Positions 10,543 to 18,506 of a stretch of 64,000 nt of DNA are shown here, in pieces. How positions within the stretch are numbered: position 1 is the first letter of the stretch; every line of letters starts with the position of its first letter. The notes under the pieces are model-generated. The model made no database searches. It saw only the letters and a list, made by a program, of their open reading frames with translations, and had not been told where the DNA came from. The position numbers were made by a program, and so were the translations under genes. Location: NCBI GenBank assembly GCA_019637155.1, contig JAHBWE010000003.1:310001-374000 (forward strand), given 5' to 3'. Source of the DNA: Labilithrix sp. (lineage in GTDB: Bacteria; Myxococcota_A; Polyangia; Polyangiales; Polyangiaceae).

Positions 10543-12088
10543 TCTTCAGCTCGCCCATGCGCTTCGGCAAGATGCCGAGCAGCGCGAAGAACGCTCCGAC
10601 GCGCGCGCCGATCGACTTCGCGCCGCCGCGGAGGAGCGCGAACGTGAGCGCGAGGCGCTTCAACGTCGGCGAATACGGGTACCACCACGTCTCGCGCGCG
10701 GCGCGGTTGCGATCGATGACGATCGCGCGCGGACGCGTCAGGTGCTCGAGCGCGAGCGGCGAGCCGGTGAACCCCCAGCCGCTCTCCCCCACCCCGCCCC
10801 ACGGCAACGACGGGATCGCCCCCGTGAACGAGTGGTTGTTGATCGTCACGACCCCCGCCTTGAGGCGATGGGCGAGCTTCTCGGCCGCGCGCACGTCCTC
10901 CGTCCAGAGGCTCGCGGTGAGGCCGTAGCGCGAGGCGTTCGCGCGCGTGATCGCCTCCTCCGCGTCCGCGACCGGCGTGATCGGCACGACCGGCCCGAAC
11001 GTCTCGTCGCTGATCAGCGCCGCTTCGTCGTCGTCGATCTTCACCACCGTCGGCCGCCAGCCCGTCTTCGTATCCTCCGACTCGACCGCCTCGCCGCCGG
11101 TGAGGATCTCCGCGCCCGCCGTCTTCGCCGCCTCGAGGTGGCGCTTCACGGTCGCCTGCTGCGCCTCGGTCGTGAGCGGCCCGACGTCCGCGCCGAAGCG
11201 GAGCGCCTTCGCCGCCGCGGCGACCTTCTTCGCGAGCTCGTCGGCGATCGATTTCACCGCGTAGACGCGCTCGACCGCGCCGCAGTTCTGGCCCGCGTTC
11301 ATCATCGCGCCCCAGAGGATCCCGTTCGCGGCGCGATCGAGATCGGCGTCCGCGAGGACGATCGCGGCGTCCTTGCCGCCGAGCTCCACCACGCACGGCA
11401 GGAGCCGCTCCGCGCACGCGTGCGCGACCTTCTTCCCCGTCGCGGTGCTGCCGGTGAAGACGACGAAGTCGACGTCCGCGTCGACGAGCGCGCCGCCGAC
11501 ATCGCCGCCGCCCTGCACCACCGTCACGAGATCGTCGGGGACGATCCCCTTGAAGAGGTCGGCGATGAGCGCGCCCGTACGCGGCGTGATCTCGCTCGGC
11601 TTCAGCACGCACGCGTTGCCGGCGATGAGCGCGGGAACGATCGTGCGGAGCGGCAGGGCGAACGGGAAGTTCCACGGCATCACGAGGCCGATGACGCCGC
11701 GCGCCTCGCGATGGATCCACGCGCGCTTCTTCGGGTACGCGAGCGTGTCGAGCTCGGCCTCGAGCGGCTCGAGCTCCTCCGGCGCGATGTCCGCCCAGTA
11801 CACCGCGACGTCGGCGCTCGCGAGCACCTCGCCGAGCAGCGCCTCGACCTCGGGCTTCCCTGTCTCGTCATGGATCAGGCGACCGATCTCCTCCGCCCGC
11901 TCGAGGATGCGCTTCTTCACCTTCGCGACGTCGCGCGCCCGGCGCTCCGGCGTGATCGCCGCCCACTTCGCCTGCGCGGCGCGAGCGCGCTCGACGGCCT
12001 CCGCGACGTCGTCGGCGGGAGTCGCCTCGACAGCGGAGAGCTCCTTGCCCGTGGCGGGGCTCGTCAACGGGAAGACTCCGGCGGTCAT
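10520..12088 (-). CDS. NAD(P)-dependent aldehyde dehydrogenase
   Basis: 522 residues of the ALDH superfamily, oxidising an aldehyde to the acid. The Rossmann and catalytic parts are clear: MPWNFPF, then FTGSTATGKKV, the general-base Glu in VELGGKDAAIV near residue 232, and the catalytic Cys in NAGQNC near 267. The C-terminal 50 residues form an extension with a hydrophobic stretch (LTFALLRGG, VGAFFALLGIL), which may anchor it to a membrane as in fatty-aldehyde dehydrogenases. Substrate unknown; the extension favours a long-chain aldehyde (inference). Start ATG at 12088. It shares a transcript with the overlapping TetR gene. Confidence 0.88.
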   Translation of the reverse strand: MTAGVFPLTSPATGKELSAVEATPADDVAEAVERARAAQAKWAAITPERRARDVAKVKKRILERAEEIGRLIHDETGKPEVEALLGEVLASADVAVYWADIAPEELEPLEAELDTLAYPKKRAWIHREARGVIGLVMPWNFPFALPLRTIVPALIAGNACVLKPSEITPRTGALIADLFKGIVPDDLVTVVQGGGDVGGALVDADVDFVVFTGSTATGKKVAHACAERLLPCVVELGGKDAAIVLADADLDRAANGILWGAMMNAGQNCGAVERVYAVKSIADELAKKVAAAAKALRFGADVGPLTTEAQQATVKRHLEAAKTAGAEILTGGEAVESEDTKTGWRPTVVKIDDDEAALISDETFGPVVPITPVADAEEAITRANASRYGLTASLWTEDVRAAEKLAHRLKAGVVTINNHSFTGAIPSLPWGGVGESGWGFTGSPLALEHLTRPRAIVIDRNRAARETWWYPYSPTLKRLALTFALLRGGAKSIGARVGAFFALLGILPKRMGELKSGKPASD

Positions 12089-12113
12089 GCGGCCGCACTA
12101 TACATCAATCATC

Positions 12114-12212
12114 GTCGGGGGCTTTGCCCCCGACACCCCCACCCCAGACACGGCCCTCGCGCGCGCTCGGGGCGCTTCGCGCCCGCATTCGCGGCCGCTT
12201 CTGGGGCCCCGG
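12114..12212 (+). repeat. Dispersed structured intergenic repeat, copy A
   Basis: About 97 bases that match copies at 53354-53453 and 62763-62862, here in the opposite orientation. It opens with the perfect hairpin GTCGGGGGC-TTT-GCCCCCGAC (12114-12134), continues with CACCCCCACCCCAGACACGG, holds a GGGCGC hairpin near 12170-12186, and ends with TTCTGGGGCCCC. Arms GGCC..TCTGGGG and CCCCAGA..GGCC can pair across the element. It fills the gap between the ketosynthase operon end and the aldehyde dehydrogenase start. Not coding. Confidence 0.85.
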
Positions 12213-12245
12213 CCGGGAGCTCACATCGGCGGCTCGCTCTCTCGA

Positions 12246-14267
12246 CTACATCCAGCGAAGGGTGATGGTGGCGCGGCCGCCCCACGGCACGGAGGTCGCG
12301 AGCTGCGCCGGCGTCGCTCCGACCAGCGGGAGCAGCGCACGGTGCGCGCTCATCGGCGGGAGCGCGGCGGGGAGCGCGGGCGTGGGCGTGGGCGTGGGGC
12401 CGTACTCGACGGTCCAGTCCTCGAGCTCCGCGTCCGCCGGGGTGCTTTGCACGAGGAGCGCGACGGCGCCGCTCGCCGTGCCTCGTGCGAGCCGCGCGGA
12501 CACCTCGCCCGCTTCGTCCGCCGCCACGACGACGATGCGGTCGGCGACGCGCGCGCGCACGAGGTCCGCGGCGACCGCGATCGCCTCGAGGCCGCCGTGT
12601 GGGCCGCCGCCGACCGCGAACGCGGGACCGTCGAGCCCGAACGCAACGGCACACTCGCCCGCCGCCGCGTTGGGTGTCGTGTACGGGAAGCGCCGCGGCT
12701 CGGGCCGCGAGAGCCGGGCGAGGAAGCGCGCGTTCGTCTCGATCGTGGCCAGACCGAGGCCGACGACGATCCCCGCGCCGCGCAGCGATCCCGTCCGCGC
12801 CTGCAACGCCGCGACCACCGCCATCGACCACCGCACGAGCTCGTCCGCGCGCGCGATGCGATCGACCGCATACCCCGTCTTCGCCGCAAGACGCGCCGGC
12901 TCGAGCTCGACGACGTCCACCGCGACCGCGCGCGTGGCAAACACACGTCGCCGCCCCCGCGTCATGCGCATCGCGCCCGCCGGTAGAGCGGGCTCGGGAG
13001 GTGGCGGCGGGTGTGGTGTGTCGGGTCGAGATGCCGAGACGCCGTCCTCTGCCGGGTCGAGCGTCACGACCAGCGCTGCGTTCGCGCCGCCGAACGCCGA
13101 CGCGAGCTTGAGCGCGGTCCGCGCCGAGCTCGACGTCGCGACATCGTGGAGGTGCGCTCCAGGCTCGACGTCGCCATCGCCGTGCGTCGCGGGTATGAGA
13201 CCGCGCTCGAGCGCATCGATCGTCGCGAGCGTCTCGAGAGCCCCCGCGGCCCCGAGCGTATGGCCGATCGTGCCTTTGAACGAGAACGCGGGCACGGTTC
13301 GGAGGCTCGCGAGCGTGCTCGCTTCGGCCGCGCTGGCGAGGCTCGCGAGCGCGCGCGCTTCGGCCGCGTCGTTCTGTGACGTGCCGGTGCCATGCGCGCT
13401 GACGAGGCCGAAGGAGGGCGCGCCCGCATCCTCGAGCGCACGACGCGCAGCGCGCGCGAGGCCGGCGCCGTTTGGCTCCGGCGCGGTGAGGTGATGCGCG
13501 TCGCACGTCGCGCCGAAGCCCGTGATCCACGCGCGCGCGTCCTCGGCGGAGCGGGCGCGCGCCAGCGCGACGACGGCGGCGCCCTCGCCGAGCGCGAGAC
13601 CGTCGCGATCGCGACGAAAAGGACGCGGTCCGCGCTCGCCGCAGGTCGCGCGCAGACACTCGAAGCCCGTCGCGACGAACACGCTCACGGCGTCGAAGCC
13701 CCCCGCGAGGACGAGGTCGCAACGATCATCGTCGAGCCACGCGCGCCCGAGCCCAAGCGCGATCGCGCTCGACGCACACGCCGCAAGGACGATCGACGCC
13801 GGCGCAAACACACGCGCAGCGGCGAAGCTCACCGCCGCGACCGGCCCCGCGTAGGTCGCCGCGACGCCCGCCGCACGCGCCTCGAAGACCGGCGTGCCTC
13901 CCGACGTAGTGCTCGCGTCGACGGAGCGCACGCCGCCCAATGCTTCCGTGGTGCTCGCCTCGAAGGTGCGCATGCCGCCGCTCGATGTGCCGAGCGCGAG
14001 GCCGACGCGCAGCTCGCGCCAACCGGGGCGGACGCGATCGAGCATTTGCATACAATCCGCGAGCGCCGCGTCGAGGAGCAGCGTCGCGCGGTCGGCCGTG
14101 CCGGAGATGTCGGCGCGGGCGCAATACGGCCGGCGGAGGCCCGCGGCGGAGAGCTCCTCGTCGCGACGGACGCACGTGCGCTCGCGCTCGGAAGAGACGC
14201 GGAACGCCGCGTCGCCGCGGCCCAGCGCGGAGATGGCGCCGTAGGCGACGACACCCGCGGCGCTCAA
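12246..14267 (-). CDS. Ketosynthase fused to a degenerate ketosynthase-like half (second of two)
   Basis: 673 residues. The N-terminal half (about 1-410) is a beta-ketoacyl-ACP synthase with the full triad: Cys164 in VLAACASSA, His near 293 in SAHGTGTSQND, and His near 336 in KGTIGHTLGAAG. After a Pro-rich linker, residues about 450-673 look like a second thiolase-fold half (TTPNAAAGECAVAFGLDGPAF, DRIVVVAADEAGE) lacking the catalytic residues, like a chain-length factor. Start TTG at 14267 overlaps the lipoprotein stop by 4 bases. It probably extends or primes an ACP-bound chain together with the sister protein at 15125-17371; product unknown. Confidence 0.85.
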   Translation of the reverse strand: MSAAGVVAYGAISALGRGDAAFRVSSERERTCVRRDEELSAAGLRRPYCARADISGTADRATLLLDAALADCMQMLDRVRPGWRELRVGLALGTSSGGMRTFEASTTEALGGVRSVDASTTSGGTPVFEARAAGVAATYAGPVAAVSFAAARVFAPASIVLAACASSAIALGLGRAWLDDDRCDLVLAGGFDAVSVFVATGFECLRATCGERGPRPFRRDRDGLALGEGAAVVALARARSAEDARAWITGFGATCDAHHLTAPEPNGAGLARAARRALEDAGAPSFGLVSAHGTGTSQNDAAEARALASLASAAEASTLASLRTVPAFSFKGTIGHTLGAAGALETLATIDALERGLIPATHGDGDVEPGAHLHDVATSSSARTALKLASAFGGANAALVVTLDPAEDGVSASRPDTPHPPPPPEPALPAGAMRMTRGRRRVFATRAVAVDVVELEPARLAAKTGYAVDRIARADELVRWSMAVVAALQARTGSLRGAGIVVGLGLATIETNARFLARLSRPEPRRFPYTTPNAAAGECAVAFGLDGPAFAVGGGPHGGLEAIAVAADLVRARVADRIVVVAADEAGEVSARLARGTASGAVALLVQSTPADAELEDWTVEYGPTPTPTPALPAALPPMSAHRALLPLVGATPAQLATSVPWGGRATITLRWM

Positions 14268-15064
14268 AGCGGCGTCCCCTTTTCGTCTGGATCGAGGAAT
14301 GCGGCAGGATCGGGTTCATCGGGTGATACGTCTTCGATGAGGACGTCGACGCGGACCCCGATCGCCGCGTCGATGTAGCGCGCCTGGCGCCGCGGCCGTG
14401 GCGCCGGGCTCGGGCTGAGCCACTCCACGCCGTCGACGCGTCCGTCCTCGGCGCGGCGGATCGCGAGGAGCCGCTCCGCGTTCGCGCGCAGCTCGATCAC
14501 GCCGCCGTCGTTCTTGAACCAGAGCGTGCGCTCGTCGGCGGCGGTGCTCTGCGTGTAGAGGAGCTCACCCGCGATCGGCGCGAGGAACCACCACCGCACG
14601 AACCCGACCGGCAGGCCGAGCGCGTCGCCGAGGTCGCGCCCGCCACGCCGCTCGATGTGCGCCGCAGGGATCGAGACACGCCAGCGGTCGGGCGTGATCC
14701 AGAGATCGAGCGCGGTCGTGCCGCCGGGGCCGAGGAGCACCATACGCGCCGCCTGCCCGGGATGCACCGCGACCGCACCGCGCGCCTGGACGACCTTGCC
14801 GCTGCGTGGGTCGAGGACCGCGACGCGCACGCGCTCGACGTACGGGCGCACGGGGACCTCGCGCTGGAGCGCGACGAAGTGAGCGCGCGCGTCGTTCCAC
14901 TCGGCCTGCGTCGGCTCCGGCGGGACCTCCTTCACGCGCGGATCGCCGTTGATGACCGTATACGGGCTGTGCCGGAGCGCGGCAGGAAGCGGCCGGCAGC
15001 CACCGAGCGCGATCGCGCCGACCACGACGACACCACGCCACCTCACGACGCCACGCCACCTCAC
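14264..15064 (-). CDS. LolA/LolB-like lipoprotein in the ketosynthase operon
   Basis: Up to 266 residues with a signal peptide ending in lipobox ALGGC. After processing it should be an outer- or inner-membrane lipoprotein. The middle (VVQARGAVAVHPGQAARMVL, then TTALDLWITPDRWRVSIPA) reads like the half-barrel of LolA/LolB carriers; this is fold-level inference. Two GTG starts 21 bases apart (15064 and 15043) both encode RWRGV, because the region is an 18-bp tandem duplication; either could be used. The 3' end overlaps the next ketosynthase start by 4 bases. It may carry the lipid product of this operon to the outer membrane. Confidence 0.7.
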   Translation of the reverse strand: MRWRGVVRWRGVVVVGAIALGGCRPLPAALRHSPYTVINGDPRVKEVPPEPTQAEWNDARAHFVALQREVPVRPYVERVRVAVLDPRSGKVVQARGAVAVHPGQAARMVLLGPGGTTALDLWITPDRWRVSIPAAHIERRGGRDLGDALGLPVGFVRWWFLAPIAGELLYTQSTAADERTLWFKNDGGVIELRANAERLLAIRRAEDGRVDGVEWLSPSPAPRPRRQARYIDAAIGVRVDVLIEDVSPDEPDPAAFLDPDEKGTPL

Positions 15065-15134
15065 GACGCCGCCTCACGCACGCCGCGCAACCTCACGGCG
15101 CCGCCTCACGCACGTCGCGCAACCTCACGGCGCC
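15033..15134. repeat. Two short tandem duplications spanning the KS / lipoprotein junction
   Basis: An exact 18-base duplication (CCACGCCACCTCACGACG at 15033-15050 and 15051-15068) is followed by a 32-base unit repeated once with a single difference (15071-15102 and 15103-15134). Together they cover the start of the lipoprotein gene, the 60-base gap and the stop of the upstream ketosynthase gene. Likely slippage duplications that extended the gap and doubled the start codon. Confidence 0.8.
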
Positions 15135-17371
15135 GAGACCGTTCCGGCGTAGGAGCATCCGCGCGCGGTGCCGGTGAAGGCCGCGCGCTGGACGTCGCCG
15201 CGCGCGACCATCGCGACCGCGACCGCGACCGCGATCGCGCCCACCGCCTCGTGCGCGCCCGCGCTCGCGCACGACACGCGGCGAACGGAGGACCAGGGCG
15301 CGGGGATCGGCGTCACGTCGCTCGCGGACACGACCACGTCGGCCGCCGGCAGCGGCGGCGCGGCGTCGCCATTCCAGGACCACACGCCGTCGAGCCGCGC
15401 GAGGACGGGTTCGCTCGTGCCCTCCGCCGCGAGCGCGATCGCGGCGCCGCCTTCGCCGCGCGCCTCTCCGCCAGCGCCACCGAAAATCGCAGAAAGAGCG
15501 CCTTCGACGATCGCGCTCCGCTCCTCCACCGCCGCCGCACAAACGCGCGCGACCTCACCGCTCGCGACGAGCTCCCATGCCTGCGCGAGCGCGCACTCCC
15601 CCGACGCCGCGAGGTCCGCGACGACGAGCGCGGGCCCGCCGAGCCCGAGGTAGATCGAGCCGTAGCCCGCGGGCGAGCTCGGCACGAGGCTCGGAAAGTC
15701 CGCCGGCCGGACGAGCCGCGCGCCCTTGTCGCGCAGCCGCCGCATGAAGTCCGCGGTCCCGTCCACCGCCCCGAACGCGACGCCAAGCACGAGCGCCGCC
15801 TCGCGCGCATCCCCCTCGCCGGCGCGCCGTTGCTCGCGCGGCTCCGCCGTCCGCGGTCCGACCGATGCCAGCGCCGCGACCGCGCCTGGCGGCTCCGCCG
15901 TCCGCGGCTCGACCGAGGCCGCGACCGCGCGTGGCTCCGTCGGCGGCGACGCCACCCCCGCGCCTGGAGGCGCCAGCGCCGCGTCCGCGAGGACGGCGCC
16001 GAGGCGTGAGGTGCGATCGAGTCGGCGGGCGCGCTCGGCGTCGAGCGCGTCCGCGGGGAGCGAGACCGTGCGCTCCTGGGACGTGTGGCTCGGAAGGGTC
16101 GCGACGTCGGGGCCACGAAACATCCCTACCGGGGAAATCGCCGCAACCCCCGTCACGACGACGCCGCGCGGAGGCGGCGGCGCGGGCGCGCGGCGAGCCG
16201 CGGCGCCGAGCACGAGGGCGGTGTCCATCCCGCCGAAGCCGAACGAGCTCGAGAGCGCGACGCGCACGGACCGCTCCTCCGCCGCGCGGACGTGACGGAG
16301 CGCACACGCCGGATCGGGCTCGACGAGTCCGCCGGTCGGAGGCACGACGCCGTCCACGAGCGCCTTCGCGGTGAGCACCGCCTCGATCGCGCCGGCCGCG
16401 GCGAGCGTGTGGCCGAGCATCCCCTTCTGGCTCGAGACCGGCACGCGCGCGAGGTCCGCGCCGAAGACCGCCGCGAGCGCGCGCGTCTCCATCGGATCGT
16501 TGAGCGGCGTGCCCGTCCCGTGCGCGTTGACGTAGTCGACGTCCGCCGGCGCGACGCCGGCGCGCGCGAGCGCGGCGCGCATCACGGCGGCGGGGACGGC
16601 GCCGCTCGCCTCGGGGTTCGTGATGTGGTGCGCCTCCGAGCGCGCGGCCCAGCCGAGCAACGTGCACTTTGCACGTTGTGTCTCCTCGGCGCGCTCGAGG
16701 ACGACGAAGCCCGCCCCTTCCCCCAACGTGAGGCCGCGTCGCGCCACGTCGAAGGGCCGCGCCCCCGCGGGATCGAGCGCGCCGAGCGCGTTGAAGCCGG
16801 CGACGATCACGCGACAGAGCGCGTCCGCCGCGCCGGCGAGCACGGCGTCGACGAGGCCGAGCTCGAGCCACGTCGCGCCGACGAGGATCGCGTTCGCGCC
16901 GCTCGAGCACGCGCTCGACAGCGAGCGCGCCCGCGCGAACGGACCGAGCTCCGCGACGAGGCGATCGGTCGGCGCGCTCAGCGGGTGCGTCAACATACGG
17001 GCCAGCGCGCCCTCGCGCTCGGCGCTCCCCGCCGGCGCCTCGAGCAGCGTGGCGAGGATCGACTCGGTCTCGAACATCCCCGCCGTCGTGCCGCCGACGA
17101 CGAGGCCCACCCGCCGCGCGCACACGTCGAGCCCCGCGTCCTCCAGCGCCTCGCGCGCCGCGAGCAACGCGAGCTCGCTCGTCCGCGACTGCCCGGCCGG
17201 CGCCACGAGCCCGCTCACCTCGGCGACGAGGCGGCACTTCACGTCGCCGGGATCGAAGAGCGTGAGCTCGCGGAGCGCCCGCTCGCCTGCGCGGACCGCG
17301 TCCCACGTCGCCGTCGCGGTCCGCCCCAGCGCGGTGACGGCGCCGAGGCCGGTGACGGCGATCGTGGTCAC
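15125..17371 (-). CDS. Ketosynthase fused to a degenerate ketosynthase-like half (first of two)
   Basis: 748 residues. Residues 1 to about 405 are a complete FabF-type ketosynthase: Cys155 in SSACSSGANAI, His near 284 in NAHGTGTPLND, His near 320 in KGMLGHTLAAAGA, and SSSFGFGGMDTALVLG at its end. Residues about 415-748 start like a second ketosynthase (RGVVVTGVAAISPVGMF) and keep family blocks (DLAASGECALAQAWELV) but lack Cys-His-His, resembling a chain-length factor. A Pro/Ala/Arg-rich linker with near-repeats (PRAVAASVEPRTAEP) lies in between. Start GTG at 17371 overlaps the ACP stop by 4 bases. It should condense acyl groups on the adjacent ACP. Confidence 0.87.
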   Translation of the reverse strand: MTTIAVTGLGAVTALGRTATATWDAVRAGERALRELTLFDPGDVKCRLVAEVSGLVAPAGQSRTSELALLAAREALEDAGLDVCARRVGLVVGGTTAGMFETESILATLLEAPAGSAEREGALARMLTHPLSAPTDRLVAELGPFARARSLSSACSSGANAILVGATWLELGLVDAVLAGAADALCRVIVAGFNALGALDPAGARPFDVARRGLTLGEGAGFVVLERAEETQRAKCTLLGWAARSEAHHITNPEASGAVPAAVMRAALARAGVAPADVDYVNAHGTGTPLNDPMETRALAAVFGADLARVPVSSQKGMLGHTLAAAGAIEAVLTAKALVDGVVPPTGGLVEPDPACALRHVRAAEERSVRVALSSSFGFGGMDTALVLGAAARRAPAPPPPRGVVVTGVAAISPVGMFRGPDVATLPSHTSQERTVSLPADALDAERARRLDRTSRLGAVLADAALAPPGAGVASPPTEPRAVAASVEPRTAEPPGAVAALASVGPRTAEPREQRRAGEGDAREAALVLGVAFGAVDGTADFMRRLRDKGARLVRPADFPSLVPSSPAGYGSIYLGLGGPALVVADLAASGECALAQAWELVASGEVARVCAAAVEERSAIVEGALSAIFGGAGGEARGEGGAAIALAAEGTSEPVLARLDGVWSWNGDAAPPLPAADVVVSASDVTPIPAPWSSVRRVSCASAGAHEAVGAIAVAVAVAMVARGDVQRAAFTGTARGCSYAGTVSAP

Positions 17372-17634
17372 TGGGCCTTCGAGCGCTCGATGAACTCGGC
17401 GAGCGTCGCGACGGAGCGGAAGATGGGCCGGGCCTCGTCGCCTTCGGGCACGCGGACGCCGTAGTGCTCCTCGACGAGCATCGCGATCTGGAGAGCGTCG
17501 AGCGAGTCGAGGCCGAGGCCACCTTCGCCGAAGAGGGGCCCATCGTCGGCGATGGTCGCCGGATCCTTCCCTGCGAGGTTCAGCTCGGACACGAGGAGAC
17601 CCTTGATTTCACGGAGGAGAGCGGGGCTCGGCAT
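17368..17634 (-). CDS. Acyl carrier protein
   Basis: 88 residues with ATG at 17634, the usual ACP length; a longer reading from further upstream adds a non-ACP-like leader. The phosphopantetheine site is the Ser in GLGLDSLDALQ, followed by acidic helix IAMLVEEHYGV. It carries growing acyl chains for the ketosynthases. It is the first gene of the operon ACP, KS-KS', lipoprotein, KS-KS', in which three of the four genes overlap a neighbour by 4 bases. The operon diverges from an enoyl-CoA hydratase gene 65 bases away. Confidence 0.9.
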   Translation of the reverse strand: MPSPALLREIKGLLVSELNLAGKDPATIADDGPLFGEGGLGLDSLDALQIAMLVEEHYGVRVPEGDEARPIFRSVATLAEFIERSKAQ

Positions 17635-17699
17635 CGAAGGAAAGGGGCCCCGCGTACCACGGCCGAACGGCCGGCACAAAGCGATGGTATGACGCGGCC

Positions 17700-18494
17700 A
17701 TGGGCACGCTCGTCAACTACATGACGGAGAAGGGTGTGGCGATCCTCACCCTCAACGATCCTCCGGTGAACGCCTACAGCTACGAGATGCTGAAGGAGCT
17801 CGACACCTGCATCCTCGAGGCGCGCTTCGACAACGACGTGCACGCGATCGTCCTCACGGGTCACGGCGACAAGTTCTTCAGCGCCGGCGCGAACATCAAC
17901 ATGCTTCGCGAGGCGGACACGACGTTCAAGTACTACTTCTGCCTCCACGCGAACGAGACGATCAGCCGCCTCGAGCAGACACCGAAGCTCTGCATCGCGG
18001 CGATCAACGGCCACTGCGTCGGCGGCGGCCTCGAGATCGCGCTCGCGTGCGACCTCCGCATCGCGCGCCGCGGCGAGTACCAGCTCGGCCTCCCCGAGGT
18101 CGCGCTCGGCGTGCTCCCGGGGACCGGCGGCACGCAGCGCCTCGCGCGCCTCGTCGGCAAAGCGCGCGCGATCGAGATGATGGTCGAGGGCGCGAAGATG
18201 AACGTGCAGAGGGCGTGCGAGCTCGACGTCATCAACAAGGTCTGGCAAGCGGAGTCGACCGACGAGTTCCTCCGTCAGGTAGTCGACTACGCGCGCGGCT
18301 TCTGCCCGCCGAGCGGCGCCGCGCTGGCGGTCGGCCGCATCAAGCGCGCGGTCCAGACCGGCATGGAGGTCGGCCTCGAGCAGGGCCTCGCCTTCGAGCG
18401 CGAGCTCCAGGCCGAGCTCTTCGCCTCCACCGACGCCAAAGAAGGCCTGAACGCCTACGCCGAGAAGCGAAAGCCCCAGTTCCGCGGGCGCTGA
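17700..18494 (+). CDS. Enoyl-CoA hydratase/isomerase family protein
   Basis: 264-residue crotonase-fold enzyme acting on acyl-CoA double bonds. The oxyanion-hole region reads FFSAGANINML and GHCVGGGLEIALACDLRIA, and the catalytic Glu lies in LPEVALGVLPGTGGTQRL. Start ATG at 17700 leaves a 65-base divergent gap to the ACP gene, so a shared control region is possible. It may supply or degrade acyl chains related to the ketosynthase operon, or act in ordinary beta-oxidation; the sequence does not decide. Convergent with the Cys-rich gene that follows. Confidence 0.9.
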   Translation: MGTLVNYMTEKGVAILTLNDPPVNAYSYEMLKELDTCILEARFDNDVHAIVLTGHGDKFFSAGANINMLREADTTFKYYFCLHANETISRLEQTPKLCIAAINGHCVGGGLEIALACDLRIARRGEYQLGLPEVALGVLPGTGGTQRLARLVGKARAIEMMVEGAKMNVQRACELDVINKVWQAESTDEFLRQVVDYARGFCPPSGAALAVGRIKRAVQTGMEVGLEQGLAFERELQAELFASTDAKEGLNAYAEKRKPQFRGR

Positions 18495-18506
18495 GGGCGC
18501 TCAGCC
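18491..18506. terminator. Possible bidirectional hairpin between convergent genes
   Basis: GCTGAG-GGCG-CTCAGC forms a 6-bp GC-rich stem over the adjacent stop codons of the enoyl-CoA hydratase gene and the converging Cys-rich gene. No T-tract on either side, so this is only a weak terminator candidate. Confidence 0.3.

Noticed and set aside
12114..12212. Plain rho-independent terminator
   Set aside because: The same sequence also sits inside a divergent promoter region (62763-62862) and lacks a T-tract, so terminator function cannot explain all copies.
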